This document shows positions 55,569-62,121 of a DNA stretch of 64,000 bases, piece after piece (the stretch's first letter is position 1; each line of letters opens with the position of its first letter). This DNA comes from an uncultured Nitrospiraceae bacterium (lineage in GTDB: Bacteria; Nitrospirota; Thermodesulfovibrionia; Thermodesulfovibrionales; SM23-35): positions 1 through 64,000 of the forward strand of contig CAKZPA010000034.1 of assembly GCA_937138415.1 (NCBI GenBank), in the 5' to 3' direction. Under the pieces are notes generated by a model. It saw only the letters and a program-made list of their open reading frames with translations. It searched no databases and had not been told where the DNA came from. Made by a program: the position numbers and the translations under genes.

Positions 55569-56774
55569 CTACGGACAGGCGACTCCCGTCCACTGAAGGG
55601 GGAACGCGTCGCACGGCCTCGCCCTCTCGTAGACCATCTTGCACTTCGCGACCCAGAGGGGGTTCGCGATGTTCGCGGGGTTCTTCGCGAACGCGCAGAG
55701 CGGGCTTCCGTCCGTGATGCCGTAGAGATGCTGGAGACTGTAGAAGTTGTAGTTCCCGCCCGCGATGGCGCCGGCGCTCGCCACGACGCCGTTGAGGGCT
55801 ATTTGGGTGGTGTTCGGATACGACGTCAGGATCTGGTCGGCGTCGGCGTAGCCGATCGCGCCCGCGCCGCTCCATGAGCCTGAGCCGTTCACGCACCTCA
55901 TCATGTCGGTAGATCCGTCATTGAAGTAGTACTTGTAGGTGCTGGCCGAGTCTTGAACGGTGATCATCGGGCTCTCCAGATAGCCGTCGATCGCCGCCTG
56001 GGTGCCGGATCCGGCGTGCCTCATGCAGACGGCGATGGGCTTTGCGTCATACGACGTGCCGTCGCTGTCGACCATGTCGGACCAGTCCTGGATCTGCCCC
56101 GAGAAGATGAGTTCCGCGTTGTCCTTGGTGATGTTCGTGATGGTGTTGCCGAGCTTTGTGACGGATTTGTTCACGAAGAAGGCGAACGGCACCGCCATCG
56201 GCTTACAGGGCTCGGCGCCGGTCCAACTGATCGGGTTCGTCTTGAAGTTCCTGTCCGTCCAGCTGCCGCCGAGGGGCCCTCTCAGGTTGCCGTGGGATTC
56301 CTGCGTGAAGCACTGGACCGGCACGTCGGAGGCGCCGACCGTCACGTTCATGCACCTTGTCGCCGAGCACTGCCCGGTGGCCCAGTTGCACGTCGCCTCG
56401 TCGATCATCCTCCGCTGGAAGGGCGACGTACACTCGGTGACGCGGAAGGGGTTCGTGGTGTTGCCCTGGATGGCGAGGATGCCGTCGTAGGAGGCCTTTG
56501 CAGAGGTGCGGAAATACCTGACCGTGCCGCCGCAGGTGCCCCTGGTGATCGCGTTCCTCCCGTCCGGCGCGCCGCCGACATAGAGCTGCGCCGACGCGAT
56601 GTCCGTGCAGCCCTGTGATGCCATGAATGCGGCGGCGTTGTCCCTCCACACGATGAACTGGGCCGACGCGCCGTAGACGTTGATGTCCGAGGTGATCTGC
56701 GCCGACGACGTCCCGGCGACGGCGAAGAGGGCGAGGGCGGCGACGGCCACCATGATAATGTTCTTGAATTTCAT
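55569..56774 (-). CDS. Cysteine-rich PstS-like substrate-binding protein
   Basis: 401 residues. Signal peptide (to TSSAQ), then a type-2 periplasmic-binding fold like phosphate-binding PstS: INVYGASAQF at the N-terminus, AVPFAFFVNKSVT, NAELIFSGQIQDWSDM, CMRHAGSGTQAAIDGYL and GAGAIGYADAD. About 14 cysteines, rare for PstS, suggest a disulphide-stabilised exported protein. No pstC, pstA or pstB genes are present, so ABC import is not supported here; phosphate or another anion may be captured at the surface. Good ribosome site (aaaggagac). Downstream of a CTERM gene in one operon, with a strong terminator after it. Confidence 0.75.
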   Translation of the reverse strand: MKFKNIIMVAVAALALFAVAGTSSAQITSDINVYGASAQFIVWRDNAAAFMASQGCTDIASAQLYVGGAPDGRNAITRGTCGGTVRYFRTSAKASYDGILAIQGNTTNPFRVTECTSPFQRRMIDEATCNWATGQCSATRCMNVTVGASDVPVQCFTQESHGNLRGPLGGSWTDRNFKTNPISWTGAEPCKPMAVPFAFFVNKSVTKLGNTITNITKDNAELIFSGQIQDWSDMVDSDGTSYDAKPIAVCMRHAGSGTQAAIDGYLESPMITVQDSASTYKYYFNDGSTDMMRCVNGSGSWSGAGAIGYADADQILTSYPNTTQIALNGVVASAGAIAGGNYNFYSLQHLYGITDGSPLCAFAKNPANIANPLWVAKCKMVYERARPCDAFPLQWTGVACP

Positions 56775-56799
56775 CTCGATAGTCTCCTTTCCGTGATTG

Positions 56800-57558
56800 T
56801 TAGTGAGCGTTCTTTACCGTCCTGCGGCGGATCCCAACGAGCCCGAGGAGCCCCGCCCCGAGGAGGTACGCGGTCGCCGGTATCGGCACCGGGCTCACTA
56901 CCGCCTTGTTCGTGAACGTTTCAGCCGTCAGAACTGCCACCCCGTTGTAAGTGAGCCGCGCGTTGGTCGGCGCATTATAGTAGTAGAGGTACTGTTTCAC
57001 CGATGCGCCCGGAGTGGCGAGTGCCGCGAGGTTCGCCTCGCCGGTCGGCGTCGTGAGGAAGCCCTCGAAGGTGCCGGGCGTGCCGCGGCCGAAGAGGCTC
57101 GCGAAGGACGTGGGGCTGCTCTGGAGGTTGACGTTCCGGGCGGAGCCGGTCTGCATGTTCGCTCCGGCCAGGTCGCCGATCTTGGAGATGAGGGCGTTGC
57201 CGCCACTCCCTTTGCCGACCTGAATACCCGTCGTATCGCCGCTCACCCACACGTAGACGTTGCCTCCGACAATGTACCGCATGAAGTAGGCGACGTAGAC
57301 GTTCTCCCAGCTCGTCGCGCCGAGGTCCGCCAGATTGATGTCCGTCGGTCTCGTCACGACCGGCCAAAATCTCGGTGTTACGAGACCCCCAACGGGGTCA
57401 ATCCCCAACCTGTTGCCGAGGTCGGTCACGATCTCCTTCGTCCCGCCCCTCTCGTAGACCACCTGGATGAGGTGGCCTTCCTCGAAGTAGGCCATCGCCT
57501 GCCCGCTCATACCGAACAGGAGCAGGGCGGCCATGAGAAGCATCACGACTCTCTTCAT
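56800..57558 (-). CDS. Exosortase-sorted protein with VPIPA-CTERM tail
   Basis: 252 residues. Signal peptide, a domain of about 190 residues almost identical in layout to the N-terminus of the protein at 36647-38230 (YFEEGHLIQVVYERGGTKEIVTDLG), then the sorting signal PVPIPATAYLLGAGLLGLVGIRRR: motif, membrane helix and basic end. It is expected to be processed by the XrtD-like enzyme. Ribosome site aaaggagag. Fifteen-odd nt before the PstS-like ribosome site, so co-transcribed. Confidence 0.85.
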   Translation of the reverse strand: MKRVVMLLMAALLLFGMSGQAMAYFEEGHLIQVVYERGGTKEIVTDLGNRLGIDPVGGLVTPRFWPVVTRPTDINLADLGATSWENVYVAYFMRYIVGGNVYVWVSGDTTGIQVGKGSGGNALISKIGDLAGANMQTGSARNVNLQSSPTSFASLFGRGTPGTFEGFLTTPTGEANLAALATPGASVKQYLYYYNAPTNARLTYNGVAVLTAETFTNKAVVSPVPIPATAYLLGAGLLGLVGIRRRTVKNAH

Positions 57559-57858
57559 CTTCTTTCTCTCCTTTCATTGTTCATTAGTTTCTTTTCCCTC
57601 CCTCAGTCAGTCCGGCCGCGCGGTGCACACCCAAAAGCGCCGGATGTATGCTGAAGGCAGATTGCCGTTGCTACCGGCTTCATCCCATTGTCGCGTAACG
57701 GATACCCTGTTTCCCTATCACCCCCTTTTCCCTTCGGATTTTTTTGAGCGTTCCCGGCACTCTGCGCACAACCCTCTCTCGTCCGGAAAGCTCGCACTGC
57801 AGGTTCCCTGGTACCCGAAACGGGTCAGCCAAATCCCTGTGAAAACGCGCATCCATGG
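57559..57858 (-). other. Leader A upstream of the VPIPA-CTERM gene
   Basis: 300 bases without a supported gene or a Pho box. Its 5' part (about 57795-57850) shares GGGATTTGGCTGACCC and ACCAG-GAACCTGC with leader B (58985-59045), upstream of the other CTERM gene. The shared block could be read as HRDLADPF, but the two frames diverge afterwards. Confidence 0.5.
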
Positions 57859-58680
57859 CTACGACCCCTTCCTCCTCAGGCCGAGCAGGCCGATCAGCCC
57901 CGAACCGAGGAGCCATGCCGTCGCCGGGAGGGGGACGGCGGAAGCGGCGTCGGTGATTTCATACCGCCCGGCTATCGCTCCGCCGGAGGTGGGGATGCCG
58001 GTAATGTTTGCGACCTTCGTTTGCGTTAAGGACGCCGTGTCGATGCGGTAGAGCTCGAAGTGGTTGTTCCCCGCCCTGCGGACGCCGTAGAGGGTTCCGC
58101 CGTCGAACCCGAGCCCGACGTAACGGTTCAGCGCCGCTTGCGTGTAGCTGAGCGTCGCCATGTCGAACTTTAGGAGGGCGTTATCGTAGGAGAGATATCC
58201 CATACCGCCGCTCACCGCGAGGTCCCCCATCGCGCTCATCGCGCTCAGGAACGGGACACACGAAACCGTCTGGGTTCCCGGCGCCCCGAAGATAGTGCCG
58301 ACCGTGACGAGGTCGCCCGTGTGCCGGTCGACGAAATAGAATGTGTCGCCCGCCGCGTCGCCGTTCGCGATGTTGTACGGATCGGCCGCGGGGATCGTCG
58401 TGAGGGCCGTTCCGTTCCGGTAGAGCGTGTCGGGTCCCCGAACGTTGAAATTGGTGAAGAAATACACCCCCCCGCTCACCCCCAGCCCGTTCGGGGAATA
58501 CTGCTCCTGCCTCGATCCGCCCGGGTCCGGGAACTTCACGGCGAGGCGCGCCTCTCCGGTGGCGGTATCGAGGGTGAATACGCTCCCGTCTTCGCCCAGC
58601 AGGGAAATGAATCCGGCGTGCGCGGTGCCCGCCGGCAGGAAGAGCACCGACAAGAGGGCGAGGCAGAACATTTTCTTCAT
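57859..58680 (-). CDS. Exosortase-sorted protein with VPLPA-CTERM tail
   Basis: 273 residues. Signal peptide (to AHA), then a domain with repeating beta motifs (GEDGSVFTLDTATGEARLAVKF, FYFVDRHTGDLVTVGTIFG) resembling beta-propeller blades, and the tail AVPLPATAWLLGSGLIGLLGLRRK, the canonical VPLPA-CTERM signal. ATG 58680 was preferred to ATG 58686 because aggag lies six bases before it. Function of the exposed domain unknown. Confidence 0.87.
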   Translation of the reverse strand: MKKMFCLALLSVLFLPAGTAHAGFISLLGEDGSVFTLDTATGEARLAVKFPDPGGSRQEQYSPNGLGVSGGVYFFTNFNVRGPDTLYRNGTALTTIPAADPYNIANGDAAGDTFYFVDRHTGDLVTVGTIFGAPGTQTVSCVPFLSAMSAMGDLAVSGGMGYLSYDNALLKFDMATLSYTQAALNRYVGLGFDGGTLYGVRRAGNNHFELYRIDTASLTQTKVANITGIPTSGGAIAGRYEITDAASAVPLPATAWLLGSGLIGLLGLRRKGS

Positions 58681-58763
58681 GCGCATCTCCTTTTACGGGG
58701 GCAGGCATTTTCCCCTTTCTCCTCATTGCCTGCCACCTTTCTCACCTGATGTGTTCCCCATTC

Positions 58764-58848
58764 CCTCAGGCAACCCGTCCATCCCCTGTTTTTCCGGGAT
58801 ACGTCGGCTTTCCGTCGCCCGGTTTCCCGGGCTTTGGCTTTCTTCTGA
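58764..58848 (-). promoter_or_regulatory. GEMM-I-like (cyclic-dinucleotide) riboswitch candidate, degenerate
   Basis: Minus strand reads CAAA-GCCCGG-GAAA-CCGGGC-GACGGAAAGCC and later GGATGGACGGGTTGCC. This follows the c-di-GMP-I layout (CAAA, hairpin closed by a GAAA tetraloop, GACGCAAAGCC, GGGTTGCCGA) with the hairpin pairs preserved. Deviations: one base in GACGCAAAGCC, one in the 3' block, and the guanine that contacts the ligand appears to be a C. About 85-170 nt before the CTERM start. Confidence 0.35.
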
Positions 58849-58984
58849 AGGCCGGATGCGGGCTCGCGCCGCACCCTCCTCATCCTCTTCTATGCGTTTC
58901 CCTCCGCATCACCTCCCTCGCCCCGAAAAGTTTTCTTCGAGCCTGCCGATTCCTTCCCGCTTCGGTTTCTCCGGATGATCAGCA

Positions 58985-59045
58985 CGCCCATGGGCAGGTT
59001 CGCTGGTGCCGCGCGAATGGGTCAGCCAAATCCCTGTGTAAAGAA
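58985..59045 (-). repeat. Leader element shared by two CTERM genes (copy B)
   Basis: CACAGGGATTTGGCTGACCC, then CACCAGCGAACCTGC; copy A is at 57795-57850. Each lies 240-360 nt upstream of a CTERM start codon on the minus strand. Confidence 0.6.
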
Positions 59046-59047
59046 AT

Positions 59048-59078
59048 AGCCCGAACCGAGATCGACTCGGTTCGGGCT
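59048..59078. terminator. Strong 13-bp hairpin, bidirectional terminator or attenuator
   Basis: AGCCCGAACCGAG-ATCGA-CTCGGTTCGGGCT, perfect 13-bp stem with 5-nt loop. T-rich sequence follows on both strands (TTTCT on plus, ATTTCTTT on minus). It lies about 130 nt after the Pho-box promoter at 59210-59264 within the CTERM leader. Confidence 0.7.
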
Positions 59079-59209
59079 TTCTGGTGCCTCAGCGGCGTCC
59101 GCCGCCGGTCAGCAAAGTACCCTTACGTTCACCCGAAAAGCGCGGACATCCGTCCGCACTTTCCACATCTGTTCATCGCGTTAGAAGGGGTGTTCGTTGC
59201 TTCCCCGTT

Positions 59210-59264
59210 ACTCTACCAACTGAATGCTACATTTTTATGAAAGCAGAATTACAAATCGATGAAA
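59210..59264 (-). promoter_or_regulatory. Pho-box-like promoter before the VPLPA-CTERM leader
   Basis: Minus-strand half-sites at 11-bp period: TTTCA (59260-59264), TGTAA (59249-59253), TTTCA (59238-59242), TGTAG (59227-59231), 11-nt gap, -10 TAGAGT (59210-59215). It would give a leader of about 520 nt before ATG 58680. Confidence 0.6.
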
Positions 59265-59313
59265 TTTTTCGTGCCGAAAAAATTCTTCCAATCGACGATC
59301 GCGGATTGAGACT

Positions 59314-60051
59314 TTATCCCCGAGGCGCGCGGCCACTCTGCCGCCTCCGGTATCTGAGCGCGATCGACGCGGCGAGCCCTGAGCCGAAGAGCCACGCCGC
59401 GCCCGGAATGGGGATCGGCACAACGCCGGCCGATATCTGGACCTTGCTCCTATCCTCAGGCCGAAACCGCCCGCCGGCTTCGTTCAGTACGATCTTTCCG
59501 CTCATCTCGAAGCCGCCGCTCAAATCGTATCCCCCGAGATACCAGGTGAGCGTGCCCGAACTCGCTGGCAGTGACCGGAAACTGCCGAGAGATTCGCCGT
59601 TCAAAACGACATCTTCGAGAGCGACCGATATGCCGGCGGCCTGGGTCTCGATCATAATCTTGATCGTATTCAGGTTATTCAGCAGATCAGGGTTCGCAAA
59701 CCGTGAAGAGACACCGTCGAATGTGACGGTGCGGGATCCCGATACCGGGCTCACGACTGTCGTCGTCAGCCGGTCTTCCCCGGGAAGGTAGGTGAAGAAA
59801 AAGGTGTTCGCACTCTCGCCATAGCTCCACTGTTTTACGTGCCCGGCGGAACGGTCTCTTCCCCTGAGAAGATCGCCGTAACCGAGCCATATCTCCTTCT
59901 GTCCCGAAGGGTTGCCGAAGGAGTGGTAACGAACAGAGAAATACTCCGGGTTCATGGTGTCCTGCGGTCCCTCGTTTGCGAGAGAGGCCAGTGCGGTGTC
60001 AGCAGACAACGCCATAAGTGCGATCGCGATGGCCATCGATATCTTTTTCAT
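59314..60051 (-). CDS. Exosortase-sorted protein with IPIPG-type CTERM tail
   Basis: 245 residues. Signal peptide (to ALA), then a beta-sandwich-like domain (EIWLGYGDLLRG, FFFTYLPGEDRLTTTV, LTWYLGGYDLSGG) and the tail VPIPIPGAAWLFGSGLAASIALRYRRR, a variant of the VPLPA sorting signal with a helix and an Arg-rich end. Ribosome site ggagagatcgggggg. Downstream of the DUF2292-like copy 2 and probably under its Pho-box promoter. Confidence 0.83.
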   Translation of the reverse strand: MKKISMAIAIALMALSADTALASLANEGPQDTMNPEYFSVRYHSFGNPSGQKEIWLGYGDLLRGRDRSAGHVKQWSYGESANTFFFTYLPGEDRLTTTVVSPVSGSRTVTFDGVSSRFANPDLLNNLNTIKIMIETQAAGISVALEDVVLNGESLGSFRSLPASSGTLTWYLGGYDLSGGFEMSGKIVLNEAGGRFRPEDRSKVQISAGVVPIPIPGAAWLFGSGLAASIALRYRRRQSGRAPRG

Positions 60052-60094
60052 CGTCCCCCCGATCTCTCCTTTGAGTAGGCGTAGCGAGATGCGC

Positions 60095-60292
60095 CTACTT
60101 CTTCAGAATCTCCTCGAATTTCTCGATCTTCCCGATCTCCCCGTGCCGGAAGTTGATCTTGATGAACCCGGTGAATTTCCTGCCGGACAGCTCCTTGATC
60201 ATCCGAATCGCCGATGCCGATTTCTCAACGATCCGCCGTTCGGCTTTCCTGCCGGATGTGTATGCCTTTTCTTCTCTCTTTTGCTCGCGCAT
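60095..60292 (-). CDS. DUF2292-like small protein, copy 2
   Basis: 65 residues: IRMIKELSGRKFTGFIKINFRHGEIGKIEKFEEI closely parallels the copy at 54458-54646. Basic N-terminus. ATG 60292 lacks an evident ribosome site, and an earlier TTG is unsupported. First gene behind the promoter at 60346-60400, followed by a CTERM gene. Confidence 0.68.
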   Translation of the reverse strand: MREQKREEKAYTSGRKAERRIVEKSASAIRMIKELSGRKFTGFIKINFRHGEIGKIEKFEEILKK

Positions 60293-60345
60293 GGGTGCAG
60301 TGAGAACAATGCGTGCCGGCCGCTGCAACCGAACGGATAGAATAA

Positions 60346-60400
60346 AGTATAAAAATTCAGTATTACATCCGCATGACAGGAATGTTACGAAACGATTAAA
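60346..60400 (-). promoter_or_regulatory. Pho-box-like promoter of the DUF2292-CTERM operon
   Basis: Minus-strand half-sites at 11-bp period: TTTAA (60396-60400), CGTAA (60385-60389), TGTCA (60374-60378), TGTAA (60363-60367), 11-nt gap, -10 TATACT (60346-60351, five of six consensus bases). Confidence 0.75.
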
Positions 60401-60413
60401 TTTGCGCCGCGCC

Positions 60414-61127
60414 TCAGCCCGTGGAGATGTTCTGCTCGAAGTAGTAACCGATGCCCCTCAGTGTTTTGATGTACTTCGGTCGGGCAGGATTGCTCTCCAG
60501 AGCGGTTCGCAGCCTCCGGATGTGGACATCGACTTTACGTTGTTCGACGGCGTCATCGTCGTTCCAGACGGCGTCGAGGAGCTGACTCCTCGTGATCACC
60601 TTCCCCTTCCGCTCGGCGAGGTAGAGGAGGATTTTGAACTCCGTCGACGTCAACTGGACCGGCCGTCCCCTCAACATGACCTTGTACCGTTCCGTGTCTA
60701 TCTCGAGTTCCCCGAACGTGAGGGTCGTGCTGGGCGGTTTCCTGTTCGACCGCCTGAGGAGGGCCTTGATCCTCGCAATGAGTTCGCGGGGGCTGAACGG
60801 TTTCGTGACGTAATCGTCTGCTCCCATTTCGAGTCCGATCACCCGATCGATCTCTTCTCCTTTGGCCGTCAGCATGATGATCGGCACCGTTGCCGTCCTC
60901 GGGTCTTCCCGCAGCATGCGGCAGAATTCGATCCCCTGAATCCCGGGGAGCATCAGATCGAGCGAAACGAGATCGTAGTGCTTGCTCCTCAGCATCACGA
61001 GGGCGGATTCGGCGTCCGGTGCGGCGTCGACCGCGAACCCCTCTTTCATCAGATGATAAGAGACGAGTTCGACGATATCGGGCTCGTCGTCGATGACGAG
61101 AATCTGTTTCGCACAATCCTGGGACAT
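60414..61127 (-). CDS. phoB: PhoB-like OmpR-family response regulator
   Basis: 237 residues. Receiver domain with acidic pocket (VIDDEPD), phospho-acceptor Asp57 in SLDLML, Thr87 and Lys109 (DDYVTKPF); winged-helix DNA-binding domain with LTSTEFKILLYLAERKGKVITRSQLLDAVW and VDVHIRRLRTALE, very close to PhoB. No sensor kinase (PhoR) is adjacent, so it is an orphan in this window. ATG start without an evident ribosome site. Its promoter carries its own four-site Pho-box array, implying autoregulation. It is the likely regulator of the other five arrays. Confidence 0.85.
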   Translation of the reverse strand: MSQDCAKQILVIDDEPDIVELVSYHLMKEGFAVDAAPDAESALVMLRSKHYDLVSLDLMLPGIQGIEFCRMLREDPRTATVPIIMLTAKGEEIDRVIGLEMGADDYVTKPFSPRELIARIKALLRRSNRKPPSTTLTFGELEIDTERYKVMLRGRPVQLTSTEFKILLYLAERKGKVITRSQLLDAVWNDDDAVEQRKVDVHIRRLRTALESNPARPKYIKTLRGIGYYFEQNISTG

Positions 61128-61276
61128 ATGGACAAGTGGTCGACGTTCCGAAACGGGGGCTACCGCAGCGCCACTAACGATGCTTCGCTTTCCATCGGCA
61201 CCGATGCCGGCGACCGCCCTCCGCGAGCGGTGGGTGAGCTTTGCGTTAGAACGCGCGTCCTGCCACCGCTCCGTTA

Positions 61277-61331
61277 TTTAGACCATAAAGATGTTAAGAA
61301 TGCGTTACAGGATCATGACAGAGAGATTAAA
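61277..61331 (-). promoter_or_regulatory. Pho-box-like promoter of the phoB-like gene
   Basis: Minus-strand half-sites at 11-bp period: TTTAA (61327-61331), TGTCA (61316-61320), TGTAA (61305-61309), CTTAA (61294-61298), 11-nt gap, -10 TCTAAA (61277-61282). The start codon is 150 nt further on. Confidence 0.65.
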
Positions 61332-61551
61332 TTTTTCGGGCGACTGCCTGCAGGTACATCAGTCCGCCGGGAATCATGCGATACGAGAAATTCATCGGTA
61401 CGTAACATTGCATTCATCACCCCGTAATATTCACTCCATACAATGAATCGGCGAATTGGGCAATGCTTCCCCACGGTCGTTCGATCCGAAGAGAAGCGGG
61501 CTCGGCATGGAAACAGCGGAAAATACGGCGTTCAGCAGTGAGGAGGCAATG

Positions 61552-61752
61552 ATGCGCATGACTCGATGCATGGAGTGCGGGATACTCACCTACCAGAAAG
61601 ACCAGCAGTGCGTCATTTGCAAGATCGGCCTCAGGCAGATGCACAGCGAACTGCTGATGCTCCTGCTCGAAGACGGAAACATCGGTCTGCGCCTCGCTGC
61701 GCAGAAGCAGTCCATCCACTCGTCATTCGCGGCGACAGCCCCGCCCTGTTAA
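61552..61752 (+). CDS. Small zinc-ribbon-like protein
   Basis: 66 residues. CMECGILTYQKDQQCVICKIG supplies two CxxC pairs, a rubredoxin/zinc-ribbon knuckle; the rest is helical (HSELLMLLLEDGN). Cytoplasmic; function unknown. Start chosen at ATG 61552 because gaggagg precedes it; ATGs at 61507, 61549 and 61558 are alternatives. The region 61332-61551 upstream shows nothing else. Confidence 0.5.
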   Translation: MRMTRCMECGILTYQKDQQCVICKIGLRQMHSELLMLLLEDGNIGLRLAAQKQSIHSSFAATAPPC

Positions 61753-62121
61753 GGATTGCCTGTCCGTTCGTGCCCCCTCAGAGCCGAACGATCAGACAGC
61801 GCCCACCAGGATATCGGCCTCGCATCTGTCCCTCTCCGGGGAAGAATCACCGGAATCGCCCATGCCATTAAATAAATTCCGGGCGATAGCGATGGGACAC
61901 CGTATTCGAGCAGGTTAAGCGCGCAGACAGTCAGACACTGTGCATTCGATGATAATGAGGCACGTCCGCATCTCAGGCCAAAGACCGGGAACGAGCGAGA
62001 ACAGTATGTCCTGTCACTTGAACACAAGAATAATCTGGGCTATAATCGTTGGGGCGTCGCGACGGATTCCCTCCGTGCGGTAGGTTCACCGCCCGATGCG
62101 GGGACACTCAGAGGAGGTTGC
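61753..62121 (+). other. Intergenic stretch before the ParA-like gene
   Basis: 369 bases. No gene is supported. It contains the promoter at 62018-62046 and, overlapping it, the GTCCTGTCA...AATAATCTGGG block (62008-62039) that recurs upstream of the flippase gene. Confidence 0.4.
62018..62046 (+). promoter_or_regulatory. Sigma-70-type promoter of the ParA-like gene
   Basis: TTGAAC, 17-base spacer, perfect TATAAT, 76 nt before the GTG start. Confidence 0.7.

Noticed and set aside
55156-55596. 146-codon plus-strand frame
   Set aside because: Made of the intergenic repeats and the terminator region; no ribosome site and no protein-like composition.
57680-57916. 78-codon minus-strand frame over leader A (HRDLADPF...)
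   Set aside because: Overlaps the end of the CTERM gene and is not maintained in the related leader B, where the frame stops after about 20 codons.
61200-61260. AACGCAAAGC on the minus strand before the phoB-like gene, resembling part of a c-di-GMP riboswitch
   Set aside because: The flanking CAAA, GAAA-capped hairpin and the closing GGGTTGCC block are missing or unpaired.
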